A stretch of 64,000 nucleotides of DNA from Streptomyces sp. ADI96-02 (GCF_003846185.1 NZ_ML123034.1:2141092-2205091); one strand, 5' to 3'. Positions 39,257 through 49,795 are shown, numbered from the stretch's first letter. Notes: generated from the letters alone by a model not told the origin. Numbers and translations: made by a program.

Positions 39257-40741
39257 TCACGGGCGCAGCATGCCCTCGCCGCGCTCGATCTCGCCGTTGC
39301 GCAGGTCGAGCTTCGTGTCGAACTTCGCGAGCGGCTTCGCCTTCGCCGGGTCCGCCTCGACGGCCGCCGGGGTGACGCCCGCCCAGCGCAGGATCGCGGC
39401 GGTGGCCTTCGCCTTCTCGTCGGCGACGAGACCGGAGACCCGGGCCCCGTGGTTGCCGCCGGGCACGGTGTAGGTGTGGCTGTCCCGGGCGCCGCGTCCG
39501 AGGCGGAAGGGCTCCGCGCCCCACGGGTCGTTCTCCCCGTACACGTACATCATCTGCCGTGCGTTGCGCTTGACCCAGTTGTCCACGTCGCGCATGGCCC
39601 ACGGCTGGAAGGTCATGGGGATGGAGCGGGGCACGAAGTTGCGCGGCGGCTGGTAGCCGTAGCGGCTCAGCTTGCCGAGCCAGGGCTGCTTGATGTCGGG
39701 CGATCCGAGCTGGGTGCCCGCCTGGTAGTAGTACGGCGTGTACGTCTCCAGGCCCTGGTCGGCGTAGGCGGAGAAGCCGGAGATGCCGTCGACGGAGTCC
39801 CAGATCTCCTGGTCGGAGGCGTTCTTGGCGTCGGCCGGCAGCGCGGCGCAGTCGGCGACGAGGCTGTACTGCCAGAACGCCCAGACGTAGTCCATGACGG
39901 TCGCCTCGTAGGCGCGGTCGAGGGACCCGACCGTGTTGAAGGTGTAGCCGTTGGCGGCGGCGTACTCCTGGTACTTCTCCTCCAGCGGGGCCCGGCGGAT
40001 CAGCGCCTCGCGCTGCACCCCGGACAGCCGGTCGCGGCAGTCCTTGGTGCCGACCGACGCGAAGAACCGGTCGTACGCCGAATCCTCGTTGTTCACCACG
40101 TCGTTGGGGGCCACGTAGGCGACGACGCCGTCCATGTCCTTCGGGTAGAACCGCTCGAAGTACGTGGCGGTCATGCCGCCCTTGGAGCCGCCGGTGGCGA
40201 GCCACTTCTTCGCGTAGATCCTCTTGAGCGCCGTGAAGACCCGGTGCTGGTCGCTGGCGGCCTGCCAGATGTCCAGCTTGGACCAGTCGGCCGGGGCCGG
40301 GCGGGACGGCGTGAAGAACCGGTACTCCAGGGAGACCTGGTTGCCGTCGACGATCTGCGTGGGCTCGCTGCGGCTGGGGTTGGTGGAGACGTTGTAGCCG
40401 CTGGTGAAGAACACCGTCGGCCGGGAGGTGTCCTTGTGCAGCAGGGTGACGCGCTGCTTGAACGTTCCCTTGGACGGGCGCCGGTGGTCGACCGGCTGCG
40501 TGTAGTCGAGGACGAAGTAGCGGTACCCGGGGTACGGCTTCTCCTCGATCAGGCTCATTCCCGGGATCGCCAGGATCCGGTCCTTGATGTCCTCGGTGTT
40601 CGCCTCGCCTCCCGAGGCGGCGGCGCCGCCCCGCTGGGCGGTCGGTTCCGCGGCGGTGGCCGCACCGGCCGAGGCGCCCGTCGCGGCCACCGTGCCTATG
40701 AGCATCGCCAGCGACAGAACCCCTGTGAGCGACTTGCGCAT
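39257..40741 (-). CDS. Secreted S37-family (prolyl tri/tetrapeptidyl) aminopeptidase
   Basis: 494 residues. The ATG at 40741 follows GGGAGG. Residues 1-30 are a Sec-type signal peptide (MRKSLTGVLSLAMLIGTVAA...). The alpha/beta-hydrolase nucleophile Ser lies in ATGGSKGGMTATYFERFYP, with a C-terminal His in PGGNHGARV and an Asp in YGENDPWG. These match Streptomyces PS-10/S37 peptidases, which trim proline-containing tri- and tetrapeptides from protein N-termini outside the cell. It is convergent with GH3 and separated from the upstream small secreted protein by its own promoter region. Confidence 0.9.
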   Translation of the reverse strand: MRKSLTGVLSLAMLIGTVAATGASAGAATAAEPTAQRGGAAASGGEANTEDIKDRILAIPGMSLIEEKPYPGYRYFVLDYTQPVDHRRPSKGTFKQRVTLLHKDTSRPTVFFTSGYNVSTNPSRSEPTQIVDGNQVSLEYRFFTPSRPAPADWSKLDIWQAASDQHRVFTALKRIYAKKWLATGGSKGGMTATYFERFYPKDMDGVVAYVAPNDVVNNEDSAYDRFFASVGTKDCRDRLSGVQREALIRRAPLEEKYQEYAAANGYTFNTVGSLDRAYEATVMDYVWAFWQYSLVADCAALPADAKNASDQEIWDSVDGISGFSAYADQGLETYTPYYYQAGTQLGSPDIKQPWLGKLSRYGYQPPRNFVPRSIPMTFQPWAMRDVDNWVKRNARQMMYVYGENDPWGAEPFRLGRGARDSHTYTVPGGNHGARVSGLVADEKAKATAAILRWAGVTPAAVEADPAKAKPLAKFDTKLDLRNGEIERGEGMLRP

Positions 40742-40856
40742 GCACCCTCCCCATTCGATCACAACAGTCGCGGTGAACTTAGCGGGGGCAACACACGCCA
40801 CGCCAGACCCGGTTGTCCGTGTCCTGTTCCCGGAGCCGTCCGTGCCACGGGAGGAA

Positions 40857-41321
40857 TCAGCACAGAATCCAGCCGGTGGACGCCGATTTTCCCGCGACGG
40901 CCCCGGTGGCCCGGACGCAGCGGTTGACCGCGTTGACCGTCACGGGCCCCGCCATGGTCTTGTACCGGCCGCTGTCGCCGACCGCGCGACCGCCGCGCGG
41001 CTGGAGGGTGACGCTCATCGCGCGCCGTTTGCCGGGCTTCTTGGCGACGGTGACCGCGCAGACGAGGGCGCGGCTCTTGTAGACGCGCAGCTCCCCGGTG
41101 GCGAACCCCACGGTCCTGGCCGGACGGCCCGTGCAGGCGGAGGCGACCCCGGACGCGGCCGGGGCGCCGAGCAGCGGCAGCACCCCGGCGAGCAGCAACA
41201 GCACGAGGGGGCGCACCAGGAGGAGCGTGCGCACCGGTACGGGGCGGCCGTCCGCCGCCGCGGCGGCCGGCCGTGCGCGCCGCCGCGGTTCCCTCGACCT
41301 CTCGAACACCGTCGCCCCCAC
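40857..41321 (-). CDS. Small secreted or membrane-anchored hypothetical protein
   Basis: 154 residues, not recognised. An Arg-rich N-terminus precedes a hydrophobic stretch RTLLLVRPLVLLLLAGVLPLLGAPAASG (about 30-58) that could be a signal peptide ending at APA-ASG or a membrane anchor. The exported part has four Cys (two pairs possible), including SACTGRPARTVG, VCAVTVAKK, NRCVRATG and the final WILC. The annotated start is GTG 41321; GTG 41309 or a later start would give a shorter N-terminus. Confidence 0.55.
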   Translation of the reverse strand: MGATVFERSREPRRRARPAAAAADGRPVPVRTLLLVRPLVLLLLAGVLPLLGAPAASGVASACTGRPARTVGFATGELRVYKSRALVCAVTVAKKPGKRRAMSVTLQPRGGRAVGDSGRYKTMAGPVTVNAVNRCVRATGAVAGKSASTGWILC

Positions 41322-41429
41322 CTGACACCCGTCCGCACCGTGCGTTGCCGGTAACGACGCGGCGGAGGCCCGCGAGGTTGCGCGGGACCGGTGCCGGGGG
41401 CGGCGGGCGGGCGACGCTCCTCCGGGGGC

Positions 41430-44400
41430 TCAGACGCCCGCCGGCTCGTCCTCGCCTATGCCCTCGCCTATGCCCTCGCCGATGAACGTGCGCCACAGCC
41501 GGGCGTACTGCCCCTCCAGGGCCAGCAGTTCGTCGTGGGTGCCGTCCTCGACGACGCGCCCGTGGTCCATCACCACGACCCGGTCGGCGCGCGCCGCGGT
41601 GGTCAGCCGGTGCGCGACGACCAGCGTGGTGCGGCGGCCGGTGAGCCGGTCGGTGGCCTGGTTGACCTGGGCCTCGCTGGCGAGGTCCAGGGAGGCGGTG
41701 GCCTCGTCCAGGAGCAGGATGTCCGGATCGACGAGTTCGGCGCGGGCGAGCGCGATCAGCTGGCGCTGCCCGGCGGAGAGGTTGCGTCCGCGTTCGGCGA
41801 CCTCGTGCAGGTAGCCGCCGTCCAGCGTGGCGATCATGTCGTGCGCGCCGACCGCCCTCGCCGCGGCCTCCACCCGGGCGTCGGTGGCCTCGGGCAGCCC
41901 GTAGGCGATGGCGTCGCGGACCGTGCCGGCGAAGAGGTACGCCTCCTGCGGGACGACCCCGAGGCGGCGGCGGTAGGCGGTCATGTCGAGCCTGCGCAGG
42001 TCGGTGCCGTCGGCGGTGACCCGGCCCTCGGTGGGGTCGTAGAACCGGGCGACGAGTTTGACCAGGGTCGACTTGCCCGCCCCCGTCTCACCGACGAACG
42101 CGACCGTCTGGCCGGCCGGGACGACGAGGTCGACGCCGGTCAGGGCCTCCTCGCCGGAGTCCTCGGAACCGTACGCGAACGAGACGCCCTCGAACGCGAT
42201 CTCGCCGCGCAGCGACAGCACGTCCAGCGGTTCGTCCGGGTCGGCCGTCGACGTCGGCTCGCGCAGCAGCTCCTGGATGCGGCCGAGCGAGACGGTGGCC
42301 TGCTGGTAGCCGTCGAAGACCTGGGAGAGCTGCTGCACCGGGGCGAAGAACAGGTCGATGTAGAGGAGGTAGGCGACCAGCGCGCCGGTGGTCAGCGTGC
42401 CGCTGTCGACCCGGCCCGCGCCGACGATGATGACCGCGGCGGCGGCCACGGACGACAGCAGCTGCACGAACGGGAAGTAGATCGAGATCAGCCACTGGCC
42501 GCGTACCCGGGCCTGGCGGTAGTGGTCGCTGCGCGCGGCGAAGCGCTCGGACCCGGCCCGCTCCCGGCCGAACGCCTGGACGATCCGGAGGCCGGAGACG
42601 GACTCCTGGAGGTCGGCGTTGACGCCGCTGATGCGCTCGCGGGCCAGTTCGTACGCCTTGACGCTGCCGCGGCGGAAGTAGACGGTGGCGATGACCAGCG
42701 CGGGCAGCGTGGCGAAGACGACCAGGGCGAGCTGCACGTCGATGACGAGCAGGGCGACCATGATGCCGAAGAAGGTGACCACGGAGACGAAGGCGGTGAC
42801 CAGGCCGGTCTGGAGGAAGGTGGACAGCGCGTCCACGTCCGTCGTCATCCGGGTCATGATCCGGCCGGTCAGCTCGCGCTCGTAGTAGTCGAGGCCGAGC
42901 CGCTGGAGCTGGGCGAAGATCTTCAGGCGGAGCGCGTAGAGCACCCGTTCGCCGGTCCGGCCGGTCATCCGGGTCTCGCCGATCTGGGCGGCCCACTGGA
43001 CGAGCACCACGACCAGGCCGACGGCGGAGGCCGCCCACACCGCCCCGATCGACACCTGCGTGACGCCCTGGTCGATGCCGTGCCGGATCAGCACCGGCAG
43101 CAGCAGGCCCATGCCCGCGTCGACCGCGACGAGCCCGAGGCTGACCAGCAGGGCCGCGCCGAAGCCGCGCAGCAGGCGGCGCAGCCCGTAGGAGTCCTCC
43201 GCCCGCACGGCGCTCGCCTCGTCGACGTCCGGCACGTCGGTGGCGGGCGGCAGGGCCTCGACCTGGGCGAGCAGTTCGGGCGTGGCCGGCATCCCGGCGA
43301 GCGCGGCGTCGCGCTCCTCCTCCTCGCGGATCCACAGCTCGGGGGTGATGCCGCGTTCGGCGTCGAACTCGGCGTCCAGCTCCTGCTGGAGCGCGAGTTC
43401 GCTCTCGGGGTCCGGTTCGGCGGCGAGCGGACGGTGTCCGGGGGACGTGCCGCCCAGCTCGTCGGGGTCGGTGAGCAGGCGGCGGTAGAGCGGCGAGGTG
43501 CGCTCCAGCTCCTCGTGGGTGCCGAGGGCGGCGAGCCGGCCGCCGTCCAGGACGGCTATGCGGTCGGCGAGCTGGAGGGTGGAGCGGCGGTGGGCGATCA
43601 GCAGGGTGGTGCGGCCCGCCATCACCTGTTTCAGCGCTTCGTGGATCTCGTGCTCGACGCGGGCGTCGACGGCGGAGGTCGCGTCGTCGAGGAGGAGCAG
43701 CCGCGGGTCGGTGAGGATGGCGCGGGCGAGCGCGACGCGCTGACGCTGGCCGCCGGAGAGGGTGAGCCCGTGTTCGCCGACGGTGGTGTCGTAGCCCTGC
43801 GGCAGTTCGGCGATGAACCGGTCGGCCCGGGCGGCGCGGGCGGCCTGCTCGATCTGCTCCTGGGTGGCGTCGGGGACGCCGTAGGCGATGTTGGCGCGGA
43901 CGGTGTCGGAGAACAGGAAGCTTTCTTCGGGCACCAGCCCGATGGCCGAGCGCAGCGACGCCTGGGTCAGCTCGCGGACGTCGTGGCCGCCGATCAGCAC
44001 GGCGCCGTGCGACACGTCGTAGAAGCGGGGCAGCAGGAGGGAGACGGTGGACTTGCCGCTGCCGGACGCGCCGACGACGGCGACGGTCTCGCCGGGTTCG
44101 ACGGTGAGCGAGAAGCCGTCCAGGACCGGGCGGTCCTCGTCGTAGCCGAAGCGGACGTCGTCGAACTCGATGCCGGCCGGGGCGTCGGCGGGCAGTTCCC
44201 GCGTCCCGTCCTGGAGGGACGGCTCGGTGTCGATCAGCTCCAGGACCCGCTCCACGCCGGCGCGGGCCTGCTGGCCGACGGTGAGGACCATGGCGAGCAT
44301 CCGGACCGGGCCGACGAGCTGGGCGAGGTAGGCGGAGAAGGCGACGAACGTGCCGAGGGTGATCTCTCCCCGGGTGGCCAGCCAGCCGCCGAGGGCGAGC

Positions 44401-45182
44401 ATGGCGACCTGGCCGAGCGCGGGCACCACCTGGAGGGCCGGGGTGTAGCGGGAGTTCAGCCGGATGGTGCGCAGCCGCCCGGCGAACAGCCGGCGTCCGA
44501 CCTCGCGGAGCTTGCCGGTCTCCTGGTCCTCCTGGCCGAAGCCCTTGACGACCCGGACGCCGGAGACGGCCCCGTCGACGACTCCGGCGACGGCGGCGGC
44601 CTGGCTCTGGGCGTACCAGGTGGCGGGGAAGAGGCGGGTGCGGGAGCGGCGGGCGATGAACCAGAGCGCGGGGGCGACGGCGAGGGCGACCAGCGTCAGC
44701 GGCAGGGACAGCCACGCCATGATCACCAGGGAGATGAGGAAGAGCAGGACGTTCCCGATGGTCATCGGGAGCATGAACAGGAGTCCCTGGATCAGCTGGA
44801 GGTCGCTGGTGGCGCGTCCGACGACCTGCCCGGTGGACAGCTCGTCCTGCCGCCTGCCGTCGAGCCGCACGATCGTGGCGTACATGTCGGTACGCAGATC
44901 GTGCTGGACGTCGAGCGCGAGCCGGCCGCCGTAGTACCGGCGGATGTACGTGGCGATGTAGACGAGGACGGCCGAGGCGACGAGCAGCCCCGTCCAGACG
45001 GTGAGGGAGCGGGTGTGGTCGGTGACCACGTCGTCGATGATCACCTTGGTGATGAGCGGGACCAGCGCCATGACGCCCATGCCGGCGAGCGAGGAGCCGA
45101 GCGCGAGCAGGACGTTGCGCCGGTACCGCCAGGCGTACCCGGTCAGCCGCCGGCCCCACCCCTGTTGCTCTGCGCCCGTCAC
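41430..45182 (-). CDS. Fused ABC exporter (TMD-NBD-TMD-NBD), heterodimer-like
   Basis: 1250 residues. Two type-I exporter units are fused in one chain: TM regions at about 20-300 and 660-960, NBDs at about 340-570 and 1000-1230. NBD1 has Walker A GASGSGKST, signature LSGGQ, but LLLDDATSA with Asp in place of the catalytic Glu; NBD2 has GETGAGKST, LSAGQ and canonical LLLDEATAS. This asymmetry is typical of heterodimeric multidrug or lipid exporters with one degenerate ATP site. The C-terminus ends in GEGI repeats from a 12-bp DNA repeat at about 41450-41485. Start GTG 45182 follows GGGAGG. Its substrate cannot be inferred. Confidence 0.92.
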   Translation of the reverse strand: MTGAEQQGWGRRLTGYAWRYRRNVLLALGSSLAGMGVMALVPLITKVIIDDVVTDHTRSLTVWTGLLVASAVLVYIATYIRRYYGGRLALDVQHDLRTDMYATIVRLDGRRQDELSTGQVVGRATSDLQLIQGLLFMLPMTIGNVLLFLISLVIMAWLSLPLTLVALAVAPALWFIARRSRTRLFPATWYAQSQAAAVAGVVDGAVSGVRVVKGFGQEDQETGKLREVGRRLFAGRLRTIRLNSRYTPALQVVPALGQVAMLALGGWLATRGEITLGTFVAFSAYLAQLVGPVRMLAMVLTVGQQARAGVERVLELIDTEPSLQDGTRELPADAPAGIEFDDVRFGYDEDRPVLDGFSLTVEPGETVAVVGASGSGKSTVSLLLPRFYDVSHGAVLIGGHDVRELTQASLRSAIGLVPEESFLFSDTVRANIAYGVPDATQEQIEQAARAARADRFIAELPQGYDTTVGEHGLTLSGGQRQRVALARAILTDPRLLLLDDATSAVDARVEHEIHEALKQVMAGRTTLLIAHRRSTLQLADRIAVLDGGRLAALGTHEELERTSPLYRRLLTDPDELGGTSPGHRPLAAEPDPESELALQQELDAEFDAERGITPELWIREEEERDAALAGMPATPELLAQVEALPPATDVPDVDEASAVRAEDSYGLRRLLRGFGAALLVSLGLVAVDAGMGLLLPVLIRHGIDQGVTQVSIGAVWAASAVGLVVVLVQWAAQIGETRMTGRTGERVLYALRLKIFAQLQRLGLDYYERELTGRIMTRMTTDVDALSTFLQTGLVTAFVSVVTFFGIMVALLVIDVQLALVVFATLPALVIATVYFRRGSVKAYELARERISGVNADLQESVSGLRIVQAFGRERAGSERFAARSDHYRQARVRGQWLISIYFPFVQLLSSVAAAAVIIVGAGRVDSGTLTTGALVAYLLYIDLFFAPVQQLSQVFDGYQQATVSLGRIQELLREPTSTADPDEPLDVLSLRGEIAFEGVSFAYGSEDSGEEALTGVDLVVPAGQTVAFVGETGAGKSTLVKLVARFYDPTEGRVTADGTDLRRLDMTAYRRRLGVVPQEAYLFAGTVRDAIAYGLPEATDARVEAAARAVGAHDMIATLDGGYLHEVAERGRNLSAGQRQLIALARAELVDPDILLLDEATASLDLASEAQVNQATDRLTGRRTTLVVAHRLTTAARADRVVVMDHGRVVEDGTHDELLALEGQYARLWRTFIGEGIGEGIGEDEPAGV

Positions 45183-45388
45183 GCGTGCCTCCCGTCCGGC
45201 CCGATGCGGCCTGTCCACCTGTACCCCTGGTCTACCGGAGGCACCAACGCCGCGGATCGCGGATTTCATCCCGCCGCAACACTCGCTGGCGCAAACGCGG
45301 TCGATGGTCGCAGGCCGGTTCGGCCGAAGGTCCTCGGTCCGGAGCCCGGCGCGGCGGGCGACCGCGGGAGGGGAGCCCCTGACAGGCG

Positions 45389-45424
45389 GGGCCCCGGGAG
45401 CGGTCGTGCTCTCTCCCGGGGCCC
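45389..45424 (-). terminator. Terminator of the ureohydrolase/TPP-enzyme operon
   Basis: GGGCCCCGGGAG (45389-45400) pairs with CTCCCGGGGCCC (45413-45424) around a 12-nt loop, 37 nt past the TPP-enzyme stop on the minus strand and upstream of the ABC transporter promoter. Confidence 0.75.
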
Positions 45425-45460
45425 GCCCGCCGCCCGCCCCTCACCGCGGGCGGCGGCCCG

Positions 45461-47143
45461 TCACAGGTGCGTCGGCTCGAACATCCGCAGCAGGGCCGGG
45501 AGCACGACTACGGAGGGGCCCGGCTCCGCCAGCGCCTTCGCCAGGTCGGCGGCGAGCGATTCGGGCGTCGTACGGACGCCGGGGACGCCGAAGGACTCGG
45601 CGAGCGCGACGAAGTCCGGGCGGGCCAGCTCGGTGGCCGTGGCCTCGCCGAACGCGCCCGTCATGTACTCGCGCAGGATGCCGTAGCCGCCGTCGTCGAC
45701 GATCAGCCAGGTGACGGGCAGGCCGTACTGGCGGGCGGTGGCGAGCTCGGCGATGGAGTACATCGCGCCGCCGTCCCCGGAGACCGCGAGCACGGGCGTC
45801 GTCGGGTCGGCCGCGGCGGCGCCGACGGCGGCCGGGAAGCCGTAGCCGAGGCCGCCCGCGCCCTGCGCCGAGTGCATGGTGTTGGGGCGGCGGGCGTCGA
45901 AGGCGGACCAGGCCCAGTACGCCAGGATCGTCATGTCCCAGAAGCTGGGCGAGGCGTCGGGCAGCGCCTCGCGGACGGAGGCGAGGACCTGCTGCTCCAG
46001 GGTGAGGTCCTGGGCGTCGATCCGCGCCCGTACCTTCTCCAGCACCGTGCGCACCCGCTCGGGCGCGTCCTGGTCGGGACGCTCCTCGACGGCTTCGAGC
46101 AGGTCGGCCAGGGCCTCGCGGGCGTCGGAGTGGATGCCGAGCCCGGGGTGGTTGGACTCCAGCTTCCCGGCGTCCGCCTCGATCTGGACCACCCGGCCGC
46201 GCGGCCGGAACGTGTGGTAGTTCGAGGAGAGTTCGCCGAGGCCGGAGCCGACGACGAGCAGCACGTCGGCGGATTCCAGGAAGTCGGTGGTGTGCCGGTC
46301 CTCCAGCCAGGAGCGCAGCGAGAGCGGGTGCTCCCAGGGGAACGCGCCCTTGCCGCCGAAGGTGGTGACGACCGGGGCGTTGATCCGCTCCGCGAGGGCC
46401 AGCAGCTTGCCGGAGGCGTCGGAGCGCACGACGCCGCCGCCCGCGATGATCGCGGGCCGCTCGGCGTTCGACAGCAGGTGCGCGGCGGCGACCGTCAGCT
46501 CGGGGCGCGGGTAGAGCTCGCGCGGGGTGGCGTCCATGGGGCTGACGACCGGCAGGACCGTCTCGGCCAGCAGCACGTCCTGCGGGATCTCCACCCAGAC
46601 CGGGCCGTGCGGCGCGGTCAGCGCGGACTCCCAGGCGGCGGCGATCGCGGACGGGATCTGGGACGCGGTGCGCACGGTGTGGACGGACTTCACGATGTCG
46701 CGGACGGACGCCTGCTGGTCGCGCAGCTCGTGGAGGTAGCCGTGCCGGCCGCCGCCGAGCCCGGCGGTCGGGATCTGGCTGGAGATCGCGAGGACCGGAG
46801 CGGAGGCGGCGGCGGCCTCCTGGAGCGCGGCGAGCGAGGTCAGCGCGCCGGGCCCGGTCGACAGGAGCAGCGGGGCGACCTCGCCGGTGATCCGGCCGTA
46901 CGCGTCGGCGGCGAAGCCCGCGTTGTTCTCGACGCGGAGCCCGACGTACGAGAGGGAGGAGCGGCGCAACGCGTCGAACATGCCGAGCGCGTGCTGGCCG
47001 GGCAGCCCGAACACGGTGGTCGCGCCGAGGCCCTGGAGGGATTCGACGACGAGGTCGCCGCCGTTGCGGCCGGGCGGCGGGTTCAGCGCGGCCTCCGCCT
47101 GGGCGGGGGTGAGCTGCGGGCGGTCGTCGTGGTCGTGGCTCAC
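45461..47143 (-). CDS. Thiamine pyrophosphate-dependent enzyme (acetolactate-synthase/decarboxylase family)
   Basis: 560 residues with the three TPP-enzyme domains: N-terminal pyrimidine domain with catalytic Glu in [15 protein letters not shown], central FAD/DPANBD-like domain ([11 protein letters not shown]), and C-terminal diphosphate domain with [14 protein letters not shown]. The metal motif usually ends in Asn-Asn; here it reads VDDGGYG, with Asp replacing Asn. The GTG overlaps the ureohydrolase stop (GTGA), so the enzymes are coupled. A decarboxylase acting on a 2-oxo acid made from a guanidino or amino acid is plausible, given the neighbours. I would not call it IlvB. Confidence 0.82.
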   Translation of the reverse strand: MSHDHDDRPQLTPAQAEAALNPPPGRNGGDLVVESLQGLGATTVFGLPGQHALGMFDALRRSSLSYVGLRVENNAGFAADAYGRITGEVAPLLLSTGPGALTSLAALQEAAAASAPVLAISSQIPTAGLGGGRHGYLHELRDQQASVRDIVKSVHTVRTASQIPSAIAAAWESALTAPHGPVWVEIPQDVLLAETVLPVVSPMDATPRELYPRPELTVAAAHLLSNAERPAIIAGGGVVRSDASGKLLALAERINAPVVTTFGGKGAFPWEHPLSLRSWLEDRHTTDFLESADVLLVVGSGLGELSSNYHTFRPRGRVVQIEADAGKLESNHPGLGIHSDAREALADLLEAVEERPDQDAPERVRTVLEKVRARIDAQDLTLEQQVLASVREALPDASPSFWDMTILAYWAWSAFDARRPNTMHSAQGAGGLGYGFPAAVGAAAADPTTPVLAVSGDGGAMYSIAELATARQYGLPVTWLIVDDGGYGILREYMTGAFGEATATELARPDFVALAESFGVPGVRTTPESLAADLAKALAEPGPSVVVLPALLRMFEPTHL

Positions 47144-48135
47144 TTGGCCTGCGCCTCCTTCGCGGTGGTGGACGCCTTCCGCGCCGCGATCTGCCGGGAC
47201 ATGATCGTGGTCAGCTCGTACGCGGTGTGGGAGGCGGCCACGGAGGTGATCTCGGCGTGGTCGTACGCCGGGGCGACCTCGACCAGGTCGGCGGAGACCA
47301 GGTGGCAGGAGGCGAGCCCGCGCAGGATCTCCAGCAGCTCGCGGGAGGTGAGGCCGCCGGCCTCGGGGGTGCCGGTGCCCGGGGCGTGCGCCGGGTCCAG
47401 GACGTCGATGTCGATGGAGATGTACAGCGGCCGGTCGCCGATGCGCTGCCGGAGCTGGTCGGCGATCTCGTCGACGCCGCGCCGCATGACGTCGGCGGAG
47501 GTGACGATGCCGAAGCCCATCTTCTCGTCGTCGGTCAGGTCCTGCTTGCCGTACAGCGGGCCGCGGGTGCCGACGTGGGAGAGGGCGGAGGTGTCGAGGA
47601 TGCCCTCCTCGACGGCCCGGCGGAACGGGGTGCCGTGGGTGTACTCCGCGCCGAAGTACGTGTCCCAGGTGTCCAGGTGGGCGTCGAAGTGGAGCAGGGC
47701 GACGGGGCCGTGCTTCTTGGCGACGGAGCGCAGCAGCGGCAGGGCGATGGTGTGGTCGCCGCCGAGCGTCATGAGGCGGGCTCCGGTGGCGAGCAGGTCG
47801 TCGGCGGCGGCCTCGACCGTCTCGACGGCCTCGTTGATGTTGAACGGGTTCGCCGCGATGTCCCCGGCGTCGGCGACCTGGGCGAGGGCGAACGGCGAGG
47901 CGTCCTGGGCCGGGTTGTAGGGGCGCAGCAGGCGGGACGCCTCGCGGATGGCGTTGCCGCCGAAGCGGGCGCCGGGGCGGTAGGAGACTCCGGAGTCGAA
48001 CGGCACACCGACCACGGCGACGTCGGTCCGGCCGACCTCGTCGAGCCGGGGCAGCCGCGCGAACGTCGCGGGCCCGGCGTAGCGCGGCACGCGCGAGGAG
48101 TCGATGGGGCCGCGCGGCGATGGGGTGCTGCTCAT
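47140..48135 (-). CDS. speB: Ureohydrolase (agmatinase / guanidinobutyrase family)
   Basis: 331 residues. All Mn-site motifs of the arginase superfamily are present: [24 protein letters not shown] and [20 protein letters not shown]. The enzyme hydrolyses the guanidino group to urea. Its partners (TPP enzyme, symporter, PucR regulator) resemble, from memory, Pseudomonas guanidinobutyrate gene sets, so 4-guanidinobutyrate or a related guanidino acid is as likely as agmatine. The start ATG is 48135. Its 3' end is coupled to the TPP-enzyme gene. Confidence 0.9.
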   Translation of the reverse strand: MSSTPSPRGPIDSSRVPRYAGPATFARLPRLDEVGRTDVAVVGVPFDSGVSYRPGARFGGNAIREASRLLRPYNPAQDASPFALAQVADAGDIAANPFNINEAVETVEAAADDLLATGARLMTLGGDHTIALPLLRSVAKKHGPVALLHFDAHLDTWDTYFGAEYTHGTPFRRAVEEGILDTSALSHVGTRGPLYGKQDLTDDEKMGFGIVTSADVMRRGVDEIADQLRQRIGDRPLYISIDIDVLDPAHAPGTGTPEAGGLTSRELLEILRGLASCHLVSADLVEVAPAYDHAEITSVAASHTAYELTTIMSRQIAARKASTTAKEAQAK

Positions 48136-48257
48136 GGGGCGGAGTGCCTTTCCTTCGGATGTCGTACGGGATCAAGTGTGCGGGTGCGGACCGGGCGGAA
48201 CGGACGCGCCCGGCCGCGGGACGCGGCCGGGGAACGGGGCGCGCCCCGGGGGAACGG

Positions 48258-48289
48258 GGCGCGCCCGGCCGTCGGGGGCCGGGCGCGCC
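48258..48289 (-). terminator. Terminator of the symporter gene
   Basis: GGCGCGCCCGGCC (48258-48270) pairs perfectly with 48277-48289 around a 6-nt loop, 16 nt past the symporter stop. It separates the symporter from the ureohydrolase gene, which therefore needs its own promoter in the 170-bp spacer. Confidence 0.75.
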
Positions 48290-48304
48290 GCCGGTCCGCT
48301 CGGC

Positions 48305-49795
48305 TCAGGGAGCGGCGGGGGCGGGAGCGGAGGCGGGCGCGGGGGCCTCGGCCTCCGCCGTCTCCTCCGGGCCGCCGCGCCCGGCCAACCGCTCGCGCCA
48401 GGTCGCCAGCACGGCCGCGTCGGTCGGCGGGGTGGCCAGCGAGACGATGACGTAGACGGCGAGGGAGGCCAGCAGGCCGTAGTAGATGGGCTGGTTGGCG
48501 AGGATGCCGTACACCGCCATCAGTGCGATGACCGCGGATCCGCCGACACACACGGCGGCCAGGGCGCCGGCCGCCGTGCCGCGCCGCCACAGCAGACCGC
48601 CGAGGATCGGCACGAGCAGTCCGCCGACGAGCAGGTTGTAGGCCACGGTCAGCGCCTCGACCACGTCGTTGAGCGCGATGGCGATGAGGATGACGGCGAT
48701 GCCCATGATGAGGATGAAGGCGCGGTTGCCCTTCACCTCGTCGTGCGGGTCGCCGCCGCGCGTCGCCGCGCCGCGCAGCCTCGACCAGATGTCGTTGTTG
48801 GCGACGGTGGCGCAGGCGATCAGCGCGCCCGAGGAGGTCGACATCACGGCGGCGAGCGCGGCGGCCAGGACCAGCCCGCGCACCCCGACGGGCAGTTCGT
48901 CCTTGACGATCGTCGCGAAGGCGGCGTCGGCGCTGGCCAGGTTCGGGTACATCACCTTGGCGGCCGTGCCGATGACCGCTCCGGCGATCGCGTACACCAG
49001 GCAGTACGTGCCGGCGACCGTGCCGCCCCAGCGGGCCGTCCTGTCGCTGCGGGCGGTGAACACCCGCTGCCAGATGTCCTGGCCGATCAGCATGCCGAAG
49101 GTGTAGATCAGGACGTACGTGAAGATCGTCTCGCCGCCGATGCCCAGCACGTCGAAGTACTCGGTCGGCAGCTGGGCCTTCATCTCGCTGAAGCCGCCCG
49201 CCTTGACGACCGCGATGGGCAGCAGGAGCAGCAGCACGCCGATCGTCTTGACGACGAACTGGACCATGTCCGTGAGCGTGATCGACCACATGCCGCCGAG
49301 CGTGGAGTACGCGACGACGATCGCGCCGCCGAGGATGATCGACACGGTCCGGTTCACGTCGAAGAGGACGTCGAAGATGGTGGCGTAGGCGATGGTCGAG
49401 GTGACGGCGAGCATCAGGGTGTAGGCCCACATGACGACGCCGGAGATGATCCCGGCCCGGCCGCCGTAGCGCAGGTCGAGCATCTCGGAGACGGTGTAGA
49501 CCTTCAGCCGGGCGATCCGCGCGGAGAAGAAGACCGACAGCGCCAGCAGGCCGAGGCCGATGGTGAGGACCATCCAGGCTCCGGAGAGGCCGTACTGGTA
49601 GCCCAGGCCGACACCGCCGATGGTGGACGCGCCGCCGAGGACGATGGCGGCCATGGTGCCGGAGTACATCCAGGGGCCGAGGCGGCGGCCCGCGACCAGG
49701 AACTCGCTCTTGGACTTGGCGCGGCGCATGCCCCACCAGCCCATGGCCAGCATGCCGACCAGGTAGACGACGATCACGGCGTAGTCGACAGCCAT
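48305..49795 (-). CDS. Sodium:solute symporter (SSS family)
   Basis: 496 residues. The ATG at 49795 follows GGAGGGAAAG; longer in-frame extensions upstream are non-coding. There are about 13 hydrophobic segments, with the SSS pattern GGASTIGGVGLGYQYG in TM2 and AALAAVMSTSSGALIACATV in TM8, which carries the Na+-site serines. The cytoplasmic C-terminus is an Ala/Pro/Glu-rich tail. Divergent from a PucR regulator and followed by ureohydrolase genes, it probably imports the guanidino or amino compound they degrade. Confidence 0.9.
   Translation of the reverse strand: MAVDYAVIVVYLVGMLAMGWWGMRRAKSKSEFLVAGRRLGPWMYSGTMAAIVLGGASTIGGVGLGYQYGLSGAWMVLTIGLGLLALSVFFSARIARLKVYTVSEMLDLRYGGRAGIISGVVMWAYTLMLAVTSTIAYATIFDVLFDVNRTVSIILGGAIVVAYSTLGGMWSITLTDMVQFVVKTIGVLLLLLPIAVVKAGGFSEMKAQLPTEYFDVLGIGGETIFTYVLIYTFGMLIGQDIWQRVFTARSDRTARWGGTVAGTYCLVYAIAGAVIGTAAKVMYPNLASADAAFATIVKDELPVGVRGLVLAAALAAVMSTSSGALIACATVANNDIWSRLRGAATRGGDPHDEVKGNRAFILIMGIAVILIAIALNDVVEALTVAYNLLVGGLLVPILGGLLWRRGTAAGALAAVCVGGSAVIALMAVYGILANQPIYYGLLASLAVYVIVSLATPPTDAAVLATWRERLAGRGGPEETAEAEAPAPASAPAPAAP

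Noticed and set aside
45461-47143. Calling the TPP enzyme acetolactate synthase (IlvB)
   Set aside because: It is coupled to a ureohydrolase, has no IlvN partner, and its metal motif differs from the usual Asn-Asn form.
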